Positions 27,099-37,369 of a DNA stretch of 64,000 nt are shown here, piece after piece. The notes under the pieces are model-generated. The model saw nothing but the letters and a program-made list of their open reading frames with translations. It was not told where the DNA came from and made no database searches. Position numbers and translations under genes: made by a program. The DNA is taken from NCBI GenBank assembly GCA_014898415.1, contig RCTD01000041.1:124001-188000 (forward strand), written 5' to 3'. The stretch comes from Stromatinia cepivora (Eukaryota; Ascomycota; Leotiomycetes; Helotiales; Sclerotiniaceae). How positions within the stretch are numbered: position 1 is the stretch's first letter; each line of letters opens with the position of its first letter.

Positions 27099-27687
27099 GT
27101 ATATACAAATTAAAAAAACATCAAAATCTTGAATAATTTTTCAACAAAAATAATTAAAAATAAATTATAAATTTTAATAAAATCCTGAAATTATATTATA
27201 TAAAATGAATCTAATTTCGAAAAATCTTCATTTATAAATAATGTTTTATTACTAATTGAAAAATTATCTATATAAAATTTTGTATGAAATAAAATATAAA
27301 TATCAATAAAAGATTATCTATAAATTATTATATATAATAATTCGATTCATTTTATAAAATATGATTCAAAGATTTTCAAAAAATTAATAGTTTATTTTTA
27401 ATTATTTTTGTTGAAAAATTATTCAAGATTTTGATATTTTTTTAATTTGTATATAAATTATATACAAATCAAAAATCAAAAATTAAATCTTTAATATTTC
27501 TATCAAAAAAAAAAACTAAAATTATAAAATTTTAAGAATGATTCAATATTTATATAAAGAGTCTATATTCAAAATTTGAATCAATTATGTTTATTATTTA
27601 AAAAGTTATTCATAGGTAAAAATCGTGGTTTTTGGTGTAAAATGGTGGCCGGAAAGTAGGGGTGGCCGGAAACTAGGGTGGTTGACT
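27099..27687 (+). repeat. Right arm of the TIR element
   Basis: AT-rich, with an internal inverted repeat (27101-27166 against 27390-27462). It ends in the terminal inverted repeat GGTGTAAAATGGTGGCCGG ... AGGGTGGTTGACT, then TA. Confidence 0.8.
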
Positions 27688-27781
27688 TACTATGAAAACT
27701 TGGAATCATTCGCTCATTTGATACAAGTCTGACACCTTACATTCCCTTTCCTGTCTAAGAAACGATCTACTATTAATTCAA

Positions 27782-28111
27782 AATGATCGGATGGGGCGTT
27801 CTTTAGGATCCAAGGTATCCAAATAATCCTGGAACGGTCAATCTTGGCGAGAATACTGCTGCCGCTGGTGGCTCGTGTGAATATATTAATCTTTGATTGA
27901 TCTTTCGCATACTAAAATTGTAATAGCGAAGGGTGAGAGCTGGGATTATTTCGATCCAAAGAAGAGGAATGAAATTGTCCTTAATCCTCAACCTTCTCAA
28001 AGTCCCAATGATCCTCTCAATTGGTGCGAATGGATGTTTTATAACAGAAAGTCTTTTCAATATAATAATTACGAAATCATGAAAGAAACACCCAAATTTC
28101 TCCATCAATAA
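27782..28111 (+). pseudogene. MFS transporter N-terminus, truncated and broken
   Basis: The start MIGWGVL, then a TAG stop, then DPRYPNNPGTVNLGENT, is the characteristic cytosolic N-terminus of fungal DHA1-type major facilitator drug or polyamine transporters. After a further stop and frame change, 27893-28111 stays open for 72 codons with IVLNPQPSQSPNDPLNW, the conserved lead-in to membrane helix 1. The membrane domain itself is absent downstream, where the frame ends in unrelated sequence. This is therefore a 5' remnant of a lost transporter next to the TIR element, not a working gene. Confidence 0.7.
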
Positions 28112-28221
28112 CTTCAAAACATCCTTTACATGTCATTGGGATGGAAATGCCATTTCCCAGGATTCTTCCCATCTCGATGGTCATCCAACAATTTATTGAA
28201 TATTTCTTCATCCACGCCACT

Positions 28222-28915
28222 TTACAGAAGTTTAAAGCCTAGTGGCTTGATTTTGCCAGACTCTAGCCAACCTGGCAACTGCTTGAAAAATTCCGCAGAG
28301 AACTCTTTATGCAATTGAGATATCCCATACGTCTGAACAATATCATAATTCCCCGGGGCGCTGTTGGTGGACAAAAGTGTCACTACCTTTCCCCTCTTGT
28401 TCCCAGACATCAAAGAAACAGCAAATGAATGATCCTCATTGAAAGTATCACAAACATACCCTAACTCATCACCAGCAGCCTCTTTGACAAGTGCCCTGAT
28501 CTCTGCATCTGTACCATAACGATCGATAACATGAGTTGCGTCATATGACTTTAACTCATCGGTGTTTGATATCGACGATACCACAACAATCTTCCCAATC
28601 CCACTGATCTTTGCAACTTGAACAGCGAATTTCCCACTGCTACTTCCTCCACCGAGAATTACTATAGCTTGAGATGAAGCATCTGAGCTCTTATTGTCTG
28701 TCTATGGAGTAGAAAATCTTAGTAATTTGTCGGACTAGAATGAAACGGCAGAAGCGAATAGATTTACTGGAAGCGATGCTGCTTGATCATCGGTGATATT
28801 GAATGGTACCTTGGCCAAGCATCCAGCCTCCAAAACAGCATATTGTTGGGATACTTGGGAATCTATCGCGAATCCTGAATATCCGAATACATAATCGTTG
28901 AAGAAGTCATTATAT
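28222..28915 (-). pseudogene. Medium-chain dehydrogenase/enoyl reductase, partial
   Basis: Reads as the middle and C-terminal part of a zinc-free MDR oxidoreductase (ToxD or trans-enoyl-reductase-like). Reading down the minus strand: VFGYSGFA; then YAVLEAGCLAKVPFNITDDQ, the segment before the cofactor fold; a likely intron whose acceptor is near 28702; then the NADPH-binding Rossmann start AIVILGGGSSSGKFAVQVAK. A 120-codon open frame (28222-28584) follows, with HVIDRYGTDAEIRALV and ending FKLL. The catalytic N-terminal domain (about 90 residues) is missing or too broken to join, and the C-terminal end stops earlier than usual. I therefore call it a partial gene; a gene with unseen 5' exons is the alternative. 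Confidence 0.65.
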
Positions 28916-30300
28916 AATCACCGCAATGATACCTTTTCTCGCCCATACTCAATATAACTAACTCCACGAAGCCTCCTGCATCGAAAACAGCTCAACACAT
29001 TAAGATGTGTCTCATAAAAATACAGCGTTATACCGGCTGCCTTTGCAGCACCACCCAAATTATCATTTGTTCCGATTTAATCAACAAGTATCAACTCTTT
29101 TCACACCGGCAATCTAAAGATGTCGGAGAGAAAGAGGCAAAGGAGTGCCAGTTCAGACAAGATGCTCGAGCCCCACTAGAGGTTCCATGCGCTAATGCAA
29201 GATGCTTCTTTCCTTTACCTACGAAGCGAAGAGATTGGAAAATAGGTGATAGAGATATGTTGATTGCGAGGCAGAATATGTTAGGGCGGAATAATGTCTC
29301 CCTCACCAGTATGGGTACATTGGGAGATGAGGTCAGGTTAAGAAAGAGAAGGAATTAGTAGATACAAGAGGAGTGTGTTGCAGCTTATTCATCGGGATCA
29401 ATTGAAGAACGACAAATAGTATGCCAAGGTCTTCGCGTATACCGGAATGATGGATTTCCGGAGAAGCCACAATTGTGGATGGCCAGTTAAGAACAGGTTA
29501 GCTTGAAATTTCCTTCAAAGGTATAATGATCTCAAACTCGTATCATCGTCTTAATCTTGGCTCCTGACATTTCTACACGCACGACTAAGGTTCCGATACA
29601 AATTTCGGTACCTTCGCCCGTACATGAAACAAATTCCACTTCGTCAAAGATATTTATATTTTCAAATAACTTTTCTCGCTTTAATACAATGAACCAAGAC
29701 GACGAATTCTAGCTCTCAATACCGCAAGGCACATCAAAGAGGACAAAGGTGCTGCAAATCAGGTCATATTGGCGCTTAGATGAATTGATTAAGCTTGACC
29801 TGTAGTACAGGCAAGCTATCTGGCTGGGGGTTAACATAGTGGCGGATCATCGAAGCTTGGCATGATGACAGTATGGCTTTACCTGTAGTCATTTAAATAG
29901 CGTGCCAATTTAAACTTTTTTGGACGCTGCCACCCACATTTCTTCATCTAGTCTCTGAAGATCCTCATATTTCTTTCCAACTTCTGAGATGTGCGGGGAA
30001 CTTGGCATTTATAATAACCCCAGATTGAACCAAACAAGAAAGCTAAGAAATATGTAGTAAATACACTTCCGAATACCATCATGAACCCTAAATGTTGAGG
30101 TTCCTTGGATTTCCAAATTGTGGAAGCATTGTTTATTGACTATTTGACCTGGAGACATGGAAAAGTTTCTATACATTCGCTTTAACTGCCTTCTTTTTGT
30201 GCTTGGCAATAGAACCATTCTTGATATCGCCATACTCAGCCGTCTAGTCCTTGGCATGTAAAAGTCTGGGGGATGACAACTATTCTTGAGAGAAAGTCGG
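28916..30300. other. No clear gene; scattered minus-strand coding-like pieces
   Basis: Short open frames exist on both strands (117 codons + at 29005-29358, 71 codons - at 29091-29306, 82 codons - at 30009-30257). They overlap, and none has a recognised motif. On the minus strand near 30015-30085 one frame gives a hydrophobic segment (TTYFLAFLFGSIWGYY), and 29912-30012 gives an acidic helical tail starting MPSSPHISEVGKKYEDL. These may be exons of one small membrane protein, but I cannot join them. Confidence 0.3.
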
Positions 30301-30313
30301 GATAAAGAGCATG

Positions 30314-30320
30314 TATAAAA
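30314..30320 (+). promoter_or_regulatory. TATA box of the CHRD gene
   Basis: TATAAAA lies 149 bases before the start codon of the CHRD gene, with a pyrimidine-rich, ATG-poor leader between them. This is the usual layout for a well-expressed fungal secreted-protein gene. Confidence 0.5.
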
Positions 30321-30468
30321 AGAGGTGAAAGTCTCATCTCAATTGAATTTCCTCATCATCAATATCATAAAGACACTTCAATCATTAGTTTTAGCTTCAC
30401 ATCACTATCCAAACAATTACAATCTTAATATTTATTACCATTCAAAAACAAATTTCAATCTAATCAAC

Positions 30469-31197
30469 ATGAAGTTCACACTCGCCGCTGCAACTGCAAC
30501 ATCAATTCTTTTCGTATCTACCGTAACCGCCTCTCCTGCAGATGGATATGGAACATATGCATCCTACGGAAGTTACAAATGGGCCAATGGGGCTCCGGTG
30601 AACGATGATCAGGTTTCCAATAACAACCCAAAAACCACGGATAAACCAGCGGATATGCCCGTCACCCCACCTGCTCAAAAAGGCGGATCCCCTTTTGTCT
30701 TTACCAGTACATACAATGTAGTTGCTCTTGGATCTGAAGTCAGAAATGGTACCGTTTCGGTTCCTGGTCCTTCCAACGCTATCGGATACTTCAATTATGG
30801 TATCAATTCTCATGAAGACACCATCTGCTACGTAAGTACTTGTCATAATTTCGAACCGTCAATCTAACCCTAACAATACTACTAGAACATCACCCTCATA
30901 AATATTCCCGGAACTTATCAATCCCCAGCCAAAACGGCCACTCATGTTCATGAAGCCGTCCGCGGTGCATCTGGTCCTCCTCGTCTTGCTTTCCCAAACC
31001 CAATTGGAGATGATTCTCGTCGCATTAGTGTTGGGTGTATGACTGGTCCATTCACAACGGGTCTTAATGGTGCTGATGGAAAGGATACTGGTACAGGTTT
31101 CAAGGTTTCTCAAATTGAAGCTAATCCAGCGGGGTTCTACACTGATGTTCACACAAACTTGTTCCCCTTGGGTATTGTCAGAGGTCAATTGGCGTAG
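30469..31197 (+). CDS. Secreted CHRD-domain protein
   Basis: Two exons, 30469-30831 and 30886-31197, with a canonical GTAAGT...ACTAG intron of 54 nt. The product is 224 aa. An N-terminal signal peptide is evident: KFTLAAATATSILFVSTVTA, with cleavage likely after an Ala near residue 20. A linker rich in Asn, Pro, Lys and Thr follows, then a CHRD (chordin) domain over roughly residues 75-224. The domain shows FTSTYNVVA, GYFNYGINS, ITLINIPG, THVHEAVRGASGPPRLAF (the His-X-His and Gly-Pro-Pro-Arg core), FYTDVHTNLFPLG and a terminal VRGQLA. In fungi these are small extracellular proteins of unknown biochemical role, some linked to stress or host contact. It appears intact, its GC is unlike the AT-rich blocks on either side, and no paralogue is nearby. 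Confidence 0.9.
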
Positions 31198-31779
31198 GTA
31201 TGTGTACACAAGAGAGAACAACCTTGTTTTAAAAAATGGGCATTTTGGTTTGAGCAGCTTGGTGGTCGAGGATAATGTTTTGCCGTAATAATTGTACATA
31301 TTGTTTCTATGTCTATACGCTATAATTAATATCAACGGAATTGTCAATTGCAGCATTGCAATGTACAAGAGCGTGCGGGAACGTGGGGGTTTTATTGTGA
31401 CTATGTTAAAAGTTTGTAAAATACTAGATCAGATCTAACCAGGATACCTTCTATTCTAGATTTATCTTGATATTCTATGAGTTTACGGAGGTATTTTGGG
31501 ACTTTTTGACAACAAATCTTAGCGGCTTAACATAAGTAGGAACTGTAAATCATGGAGATACTATTAATGGAAAGGAATTCATCATGGTTTCTAAAATTTG
31601 GGTGCTTTTCTATATAAATATTTTCATTGATTGTGTGAACAAGGAGATATCCTACCTGCAAGATAAAGAATTTGAGAATGGATTCCCAATTGGAATAAAG
31701 AGAATCCCTAAAACAAAGGAAAAGATGATGACTTGTTCCCCTAGTCAGTTGACTCTGGATGAAATCATACTTACTACTA

Positions 31780-31974
31780 TTATCTTGGGGGATTGCAATC
31801 CGAACAATGTTCAGCATCAATCCAAGTAATATCTTGGATTCCATTGAATGTAGGTCCTGTGAGATACAGACGGCAATTAGCACAGCCAAGACCGATTGTT
31901 TTATAACCAATCTTTCCACAGCCACAACATTTTACCTTTTGGAACTTGCACATTTGACAGGCAAATTCAGGCAT
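31780..31974 (-). CDS. Small Cys-rich ORF, unknown
   Basis: An open frame of 64 codons from ATG with nine cysteines, several in CxxC pairs: CQMC at 6-9, CCGC at 16-19, CANC at 31-34, CSDC at 57-60. The spacing suggests two zinc-ribbon-like half sites, not a secreted disulphide protein, and there is no signal peptide. I do not recognise it. A longer frame (31527-31925, 132 codons, -) overlaps it in another phase and looks less natural. Its small size and lack of support from neighbours keep confidence low. Confidence 0.35.
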   Translation of the reverse strand: MPEFACQMCKFQKVKCCGCGKIGYKTIGLGCANCRLYLTGPTFNGIQDITWIDAEHCSDCNPPR

Positions 31975-33061
31975 TGTTGGAAATCCGAATGTAAAGCTTT
32001 AGTTTAGTAATGCGAAGAAGATGGTATTCAAGTATGGATATGTATTAAATACTTCGAATTGATGTTGAGGATTGTGAAGAAATGTTGAATAGATGATATC
32101 CTTGAGTCGGAGGTATCTATTATACCTATTTTGTCAGCATTGTTCATGGTTTATACGCAGATATCTAAAGGGGTAATGGAGACATTGTTTCTAATAAAAA
32201 AGAGTTGATTATATCAGAAATTCTTTTGAAATCCAAAGTTTGGGATTACTGCAACCATTCCAAAGTTCTGACTATCCTTTTCGTTTTGTCATTCTGATTT
32301 CTTGGCCGTACATTACCCAAGGTGAAGGGCTACAAGGGTTGCTTAAAAACAATTCACTTCGTTGCTCATCTTGTAGCAGCGATCACTACAATGAACCAAT
32401 GATTTTGGATGCGGTATTTTAGCAACATCAGGATGGTTAAGATAGCTGCTTTCGCCGTTCATTTTTTTCCCTATACCTGTACACTCTAATAGTATCTACA
32501 GTACCGGAGCTGTTCTCTAAACTTTCCGATAGTAATATAGTCATTCAACCCTTCGTACAACGTAGTGAGTGAACTTGGATATAGAGTTTGATGTACCGAT
32601 AGTACGAAGAGCCTTGATATCATGGAAAATTTGCGGATATCATAATCTGGGAAACTTTCATATGAACTAGTTTCCATCCTTTCTTCAATCGCCAAAATCG
32701 ATCAACAGGCAAACCCCCCCATACTATTGGGTAGCATGAAGATGGCTCATAAGATGGCCATGATCGTGCATTCACTATAGTTCAGGGGCATACCAACATG
32801 GAATCACTCAAAATAGCTACTAGTAAGCAATTGAGTAAATGAACAGTGAAATTCGGGAGCAGCTATCTCAATTTGTTTATTCAAAGTTCAGGCTTTATCG
32901 AATTAAAAAGTATCAACTTAGCTCCTTCTGTTGTAAGATAAAGAGTATCTTTCTCCGAACGGCCATATCAACCACAACATCAGGCAATATTGTATTCATA
33001 AGTAAATCCCATTGTTAAACCACAATACTAGGTAACGCAAAGAAAAAAACAAATGATGTCC
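31975..33061. other. Intergenic; nothing recognised
   Basis: Ordinary base composition with only short open frames (60-80 codons) on both strands and no motif, repeat or RNA gene that I can support. Confidence 0.5.
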
Positions 33062-33643
33062 TCAAATACGCGTCCTCAACTTCAGCTGCCGGTCCTTTAT
33101 ATTGATAAGCCTTTCGAGAAGATCATTTGTCTTCTTTACCGTTGTAAGCTTGTCCTTCATCTCACAAACCAATTCAAACTTCTCCATTAAAGTATCCATC
33201 TGAGCTTTCATATGCTCAAGTTCCTTCAATCTAGCCTCCTTCAATATTGTCCTTTCAAACTCATCATTCTCCTCCCTAAGCTTTTTCACAGTCGCTATCT
33301 TTTTTATAAGCTCTATGTGTTGTAGCACTTTCTCCGTATGTGTGATGTTGATCTCAAGAAGAGGAAGATTGATGGATTTGAGATATCCAATTTTTTGTGC
33401 CTTAGTAATTTCGATGGATCGCTCAGAAAAACCAGTTTGCTTATCGTTGAGTCCATAGGTCCAGGTGTATGACTGATATGCTCGACTCCAAAAAGCTTCC
33501 ATGATACCTTCTATACTGCATTTGTGATATCTTGTGATGGGTTGGTAAACGAAATTGTATTTACTTTTATACTCATATAGAGCAATAGTTCTAAAGAGCC
33601 TAAGGTATGGTGCAGTAAGCATATTGGTTGAGTGTTTTTTCAT
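33062..33643 (-). CDS. Coiled-coil protein, unknown
   Basis: A single 193-codon open frame. Residues 1-95 are mixed and aromatic-rich (YNFVYQPITRYHK, AYQSYTWTYG). From about residue 100 to the end the sequence is charged, with heptad-like Leu/Ile spacing (ELIKKIATVKKLREENDEF, KFELVCEMKDKLTTVKK), so a long coiled coil is likely. There is no signal peptide or membrane segment. I know no family with this layout. Codon use resembles the gene island, and the frame is long for chance. It ends 63 bp before the second TIR element. It may lack upstream exons. Confidence 0.45.
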   Translation of the reverse strand: MKKHSTNMLTAPYLRLFRTIALYEYKSKYNFVYQPITRYHKCSIEGIMEAFWSRAYQSYTWTYGLNDKQTGFSERSIEITKAQKIGYLKSINLPLLEINITHTEKVLQHIELIKKIATVKKLREENDEFERTILKEARLKELEHMKAQMDTLMEKFELVCEMKDKLTTVKKTNDLLERLINIKDRQLKLRTRI

Positions 33644-33705
33644 TTTTTGGTGAGGTCGTTTAGTATAATCAATTTCTACCCAGGGGCGAGTGTCGAACCT
33701 TCTAA

Positions 33706-34030
33706 TACCCTACTTTTCGGCCACCCCTAATTTCGGCCACCCTTTTACACCAAAAATCGTGATTTTCATCTATTAATAATTCAACAATTAGGATATTATT
33801 AAATAAAATTTGATTTATAGATTCTTTATATAATTATAAATGAATTCTGAAAATTTTAGATTTTTTATAATTGATTTCATTGAAATTTATAAGTTTAAAC
33901 TTTTCAAATTTCAATTTGTATAGGATTTATATATAAATTTAAAAAATCATTAAAATTTACAATAACTTTTCAACAAAAATCATTAAAAATAAACTATAAT
34001 TTTTTTTAGGATTTTTGAATCAAAATCTAT
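33706..34030 (+). mobile_element. TIR element copy 2, right end missing
   Basis: After TA at 33706-33707 the sequence reads CCCTACTTTTCGGCCACCCC, then a second GGCCACCC block and ACACCAAAAATCGTGATTTT, matching the left arm at 5930-6147. It continues past the point where E1 interrupted the first copy (AATTTGTATAGGATTTATAT). Similarity fades near 34030 and no right inverted repeat is found downstream, so the copy is truncated. Confidence 0.65.
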
Positions 34031-34270
34031 CAAATAGATCAAATTTATTAAATTTTTATAATTTTATCAATCTCTTTATCATTATCAATCAAAGATAATT
34101 GAATCGATAATAACGAAATCAATCATAGATTTTTTAAAATATCATTATCCGAAATATCTTGATTTTTGAAGGTTTGAATATTTATTTGAAAATCGATTAT
34201 AAAAGAAATCTTTGTAAAAATATTTGTAGAGATATTTGTAAAAGAAGGCTCATATATAATGAAATCGATT

Positions 34271-34293
34271 GAGCCTGAGCCTGAGCCTGAGCC
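34271..34293 (+). repeat. (GAGCCT)n minisatellite
   Basis: About four tandem copies of the hexamer GAGCCT. It stands out as GC-rich sequence inside an AT-rich block. Confidence 0.85.
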
Positions 34294-34458
34294 ATGAAGA
34301 GTGAATATAGAGTAAGGTTTAGCCTAGGGTAGAAAAATTATTTTCGATTTTTATGATATCATTCGATTCGCTTTGATTCAATGAATCGAATGATATTATT
34401 TATATTATTATTAAAAAGCTATAAAAGCTAATAAATCTAATAAAGCTAATAATATAAT

Positions 34459-35030
34459 AAATATTGATATTACCGATTGATTCACTGTCTTTCCTAATTA
34501 GGATTATTTCTGACAACGCTATTCCCAATTAGAATTATTTCTGATACTTTTTAGAATCTTATTAAAACTTTATTATAGAAGATTTTCTTTATATTATATA
34601 TATCATTTAGAATCATTTTGAATTAGGATTTCGAATTTTTAATCAGAATTAAATTATCTTTTGAATTGATCGATTTGTATTAGTTTTAATAATTGAGATT
34701 CTAGTAGAAAAGTAATTGACATTTTGATAATTCAAAAATGTAAAATAATATTGATATTGTTAATCGCTATACTGCTTTTCCCGATTAGGATTATTTCTGA
34801 TAATGCTATTCCCAATTCGAATTATTTCTGATATTTCTTGAAATCTATTTAAAATTTTATATTAAAGGATTTTCTATATATTATATGTATTATTTAAAAT
34901 CATTTTGAATTAGAATTTCGAATATTGAATCAGAATTAAATTATCTTTCGAATTGATTGATCTATACTAATTTTAAAATCGTAGATTTTGATAAGAAATT
35001 AATATGATTTTTGATAAAATACCAAAAGTT
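34459..35030 (+). repeat. Tandem duplication, period about 288 bp
   Basis: Two diverged copies: about 34459-34746 and 34747-35030. Shared landmarks are the paired words AGGATTATTTCTGA and CTATTCCCAATT followed by GAATTATTTCTGATA, then ATCATTTTGAATTAG and AGAATTAAATTATCTTT. Differences are mostly transitions, consistent with RIP after duplication. Confidence 0.75.
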
Positions 35031-35099
35031 TAACTCCGATTTTAATTTATTAGTATTATTAATATTATTATTAGTATTATAAAAATTTAAATATAAAAT

Positions 35100-35225
35100 T
35101 GAATTGAATTAAAAATTGAATTTAAATTGAAAATTAAATTAAGAATTGAATTAAAAAATGAATTAAGAAATGAATTAAGAAATGAATTAAGAATTGAATA
35201 AAATAAGGAATTAAATATAAAATTG
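35100..35225 (+). repeat. GAATTAA-type imperfect tandem repeats
   Basis: Short imperfect repeats of the type AAATGAATTAAG and AATTGAATTAAA fill this AT-rich stretch. No coding sequence is seen. Confidence 0.6.
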
Positions 35226-35369
35226 AAAAATCTTAAGATATATAGATTTTATAAAACTGAATTTAAATCTAATTAATATTATTAGTATTCTAATAAAATT
35301 TCAATAAATATAATATAAACTTTATAATTTATATTTATTAGAATTTCTTTAAGATTTTAGTATTATTTT

Positions 35370-35561
35370 TAATCTAATAATATTAATACTAATAGTAATA
35401 CTAATATTAATACTAATAGTAATACTAATAGTAATAGTAATAGTAATAGTAATAGTAATAGTAATAGTAATAGTAATAGTAATAGTAATAGTAATAGTAA
35501 TAGTAATACTAATACTAATACTAATAGTAATAGTAATAGTAATAGTTATACTAATACTAAT
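35370..35561 (+). repeat. (TAATAG/TAATAC)n microsatellite
   Basis: Hexanucleotide array of TAATAG with some TAATAC units. It was interrupted by a solo LTR insertion at 35562 and continues after 35801. The open frame of Thr/Ile repeats read across its minus strand is a repeat artefact. Confidence 0.9.
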
Positions 35562-35801
35562 TGTCGGAATATGAATCACGTGCATGGTAAGGATGGTAAG
35601 GATGGTAAGGATGGTAAGGATGGTAAGGATGGTAAGGATCACGTGAGCACTAGTGCTCGCACTAGTGCCTCGGCATGCACCATTATATAGATCTTTACCC
35701 TCCATAGATTCTAGCTCTCTAGGCAAATCAAAACGTATTAACAAAGGAGTTCTATACGTTCGTTGATGAACCTCACTTCCCCGTGTACAGTTGTCCCGAC
35801 A
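35562..35801 (+). mobile_element. Solo LTR, unmutated, 240 bp
   Basis: Begins TGTCGGAATATGAATCACGT and ends GTTGTCCCGACA, with matching TGTCGG/CCGACA ends. It is flanked by 5-bp target duplication CTAAT (35557-35561 and 35802-35806) inside the microsatellite. It holds six copies of GGTAAGGAT (35586-35639), an inverted AGCACTAGTGCT motif and an ATTATATAG box. Its GC is normal, so it escaped RIP or arrived afterwards. Family (Copia-type by terminus) not certain. Confidence 0.8.
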
Positions 35802-35822
35802 CTAATACTAATAGTAATAGTA

Positions 35823-36003
<181 letters not shown>

Positions 36004-36013
36004 GATTAACCTT

Positions 36014-36090
36014 TCCCGAAGGGTAACCCGTCAGATTTTATTTCACCCGAAGGGTAACCCATGAATTTTATATTACCCGGAAGGTAGCCC
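36014..36090 (+). repeat. Three CCCGAAGGGTAACCC units
   Basis: Three spaced copies: CCCGAAGGGTAACCC near 36016 and 36047, and a variant CCCGGAAGGTAGCCC near 36075. Each is a short GC-rich imperfect palindrome that can form a hairpin. They directly follow the (TAA)58 tract in otherwise AT-rich sequence. Role unknown. Confidence 0.75.
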
Positions 36091-36208
36091 GTATATGCGT
36101 ATGTATGTGTATGTACTAATTATTATTCCTAGGATTTTTTTGGTGATCATTACCGATGGTGATCCATTTCGATAGGGGGATAATAACTCAATTAAAAAAG
36201 TCATTATT

Positions 36209-36575
36209 TGGTCACTATTCTTTTATATTTCAATTTTGAGTTTTTTGAAAATCTGAAAAAAGAATTCAATAGAGATTCAATTGAATTATAATTATTCGAA
36301 ATCTAATTGAAATTATCTTTTAAATTGATTGATTTATATAAATTATATTAAAATTTGATTTTGATAAGGTTAAAGAAAAGTTAGGAAAATAAGAAAATAA
36401 GAATCCTAAAAAGAAGGAATTTGGTCATTATTTTTCTATATTTCAATTTTGAGTTTTTTGAAAATCTGAAAAAAGAATTCAATAGAAATTCAATTGAATT
36501 ATATTTATTCGAAATCTGATTGAAATTATTTTTTATATTGATCGATTATTATTAATTTGAATTAATATATTTGAA
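36209..36575 (+). repeat. Duplicated AT-rich segment, period about 213 bp
   Basis: About 150 bp starting GGTCACTATTCTTTTATATT at 36210 recurs from 36423 (GGTCATTATTTTTCTATATT). Both contain ATTTTGAGTTTTTTGAAAAT and AGAATTCAATAGA. Not tandem in the strict sense, since about 60 bp separate the copies. Confidence 0.75.
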
Positions 36576-37369
36576 AGGTTTAATAAAAGTATTGATATTT
36601 TTAATATAAAAATTTGGACTTTTTTAAAATAGGGTATCAATTATATTAAAAAAAATTGATTTTGAATTTCAATTTATTAAATCAATTATAAATCAAAAAA
36701 GAGATATTCAAAAAAGAAGAAAAAATATATTTCAGAATTCTGAAATCAGGATATTTTTTATAGTGTTTTAAAAATTGAAAAATATTGAAATTGAAAATCG
36801 ATGATATATATATATATATTGATATAAATATATTTTGTTGTTCAAATAGAATAATATAGATTTGATTATATTGATATTTAAGTATTAATGGTTTTGAGTA
36901 TTATTAATATTGATTTAAATGAAATTATTCTGATATATAATGTGATATAATGAATTATATTATTCGTAATATAGATCAAGATTGCTTTATTATTTCAATT
37001 AAGATTGAAATTATAATAATTCTTTATATAATATTTAATTTAAATAGTATTTTGTATTTAGATTTAAAATATTAGTTGATTATTTGTTATATTAATCAAT
37101 AATATATTCTATTTGATAAATTCTTTGAATCAAGATCATTTTATTAATTTCAATTTAAAATTCAATATCATTATAATAATGATTTCAATTTAAAATTCAA
37201 TATCATTATAATAACGATCTCAATTTATATATATCAAATAAATTCTTATTCAAATTGAAATCTTTTCTTTTTTAAAATTATATTCTATATTCAATTATCT
37301 TCAAATCTTTCAAATCCTTCAAAATCTTTCAAATCCTATATTATATTATTCTTTTGAATCAATATTATT
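36576..37369. other. AT-rich, no gene seen
   Basis: Very AT-rich sequence with a direct repeat near 37150-37220 (ATTTCAATTTAAAATTCAAT twice). No frame with family resemblance could be followed here. It may be the 5' part of the degraded gene that follows. Confidence 0.5.

Larger units (their letters stand above)
5922..27689. mobile_element. TIR DNA transposon or MITE (about 0.8 kb), split by chromovirus E1
   Basis: The two ends are inverted repeats. The left starts AGTCAACCACCCTAG at 5924, followed by two GGCCACCCC/GGCCA-type blocks and ACACCAAAAATC. The right arm ending at 27687 is the reverse complement of the same series. Each end is flanked by TA (5922-5923 and 27688-27689), the target duplication typical of Tc1/mariner/pogo (Fot1-like) elements. 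Removing the 20,951-bp E1 insertion and one copy of its 5-bp target duplication leaves about 808 bp. It has no coding capacity, so this is a non-autonomous element. Its interior is AT-rich and partly self-complementary: 27101-27166 against 27390-27462. Confidence 0.75.

Noticed and set aside
27893..28117. 104-aa minus-strand frame 27803-28117
   Set aside because: Antisense to the recognisable MFS transporter remnant.
29005..29358. 117-aa plus-strand frame
   Set aside because: Overlaps an open minus-strand frame, has no motif and no splice-site support.
35349..35744. 131-aa minus-strand frame rich in Thr-Ile
   Set aside because: Translation of the TAATAG microsatellite and the GGTAAGGAT array inside the solo LTR.
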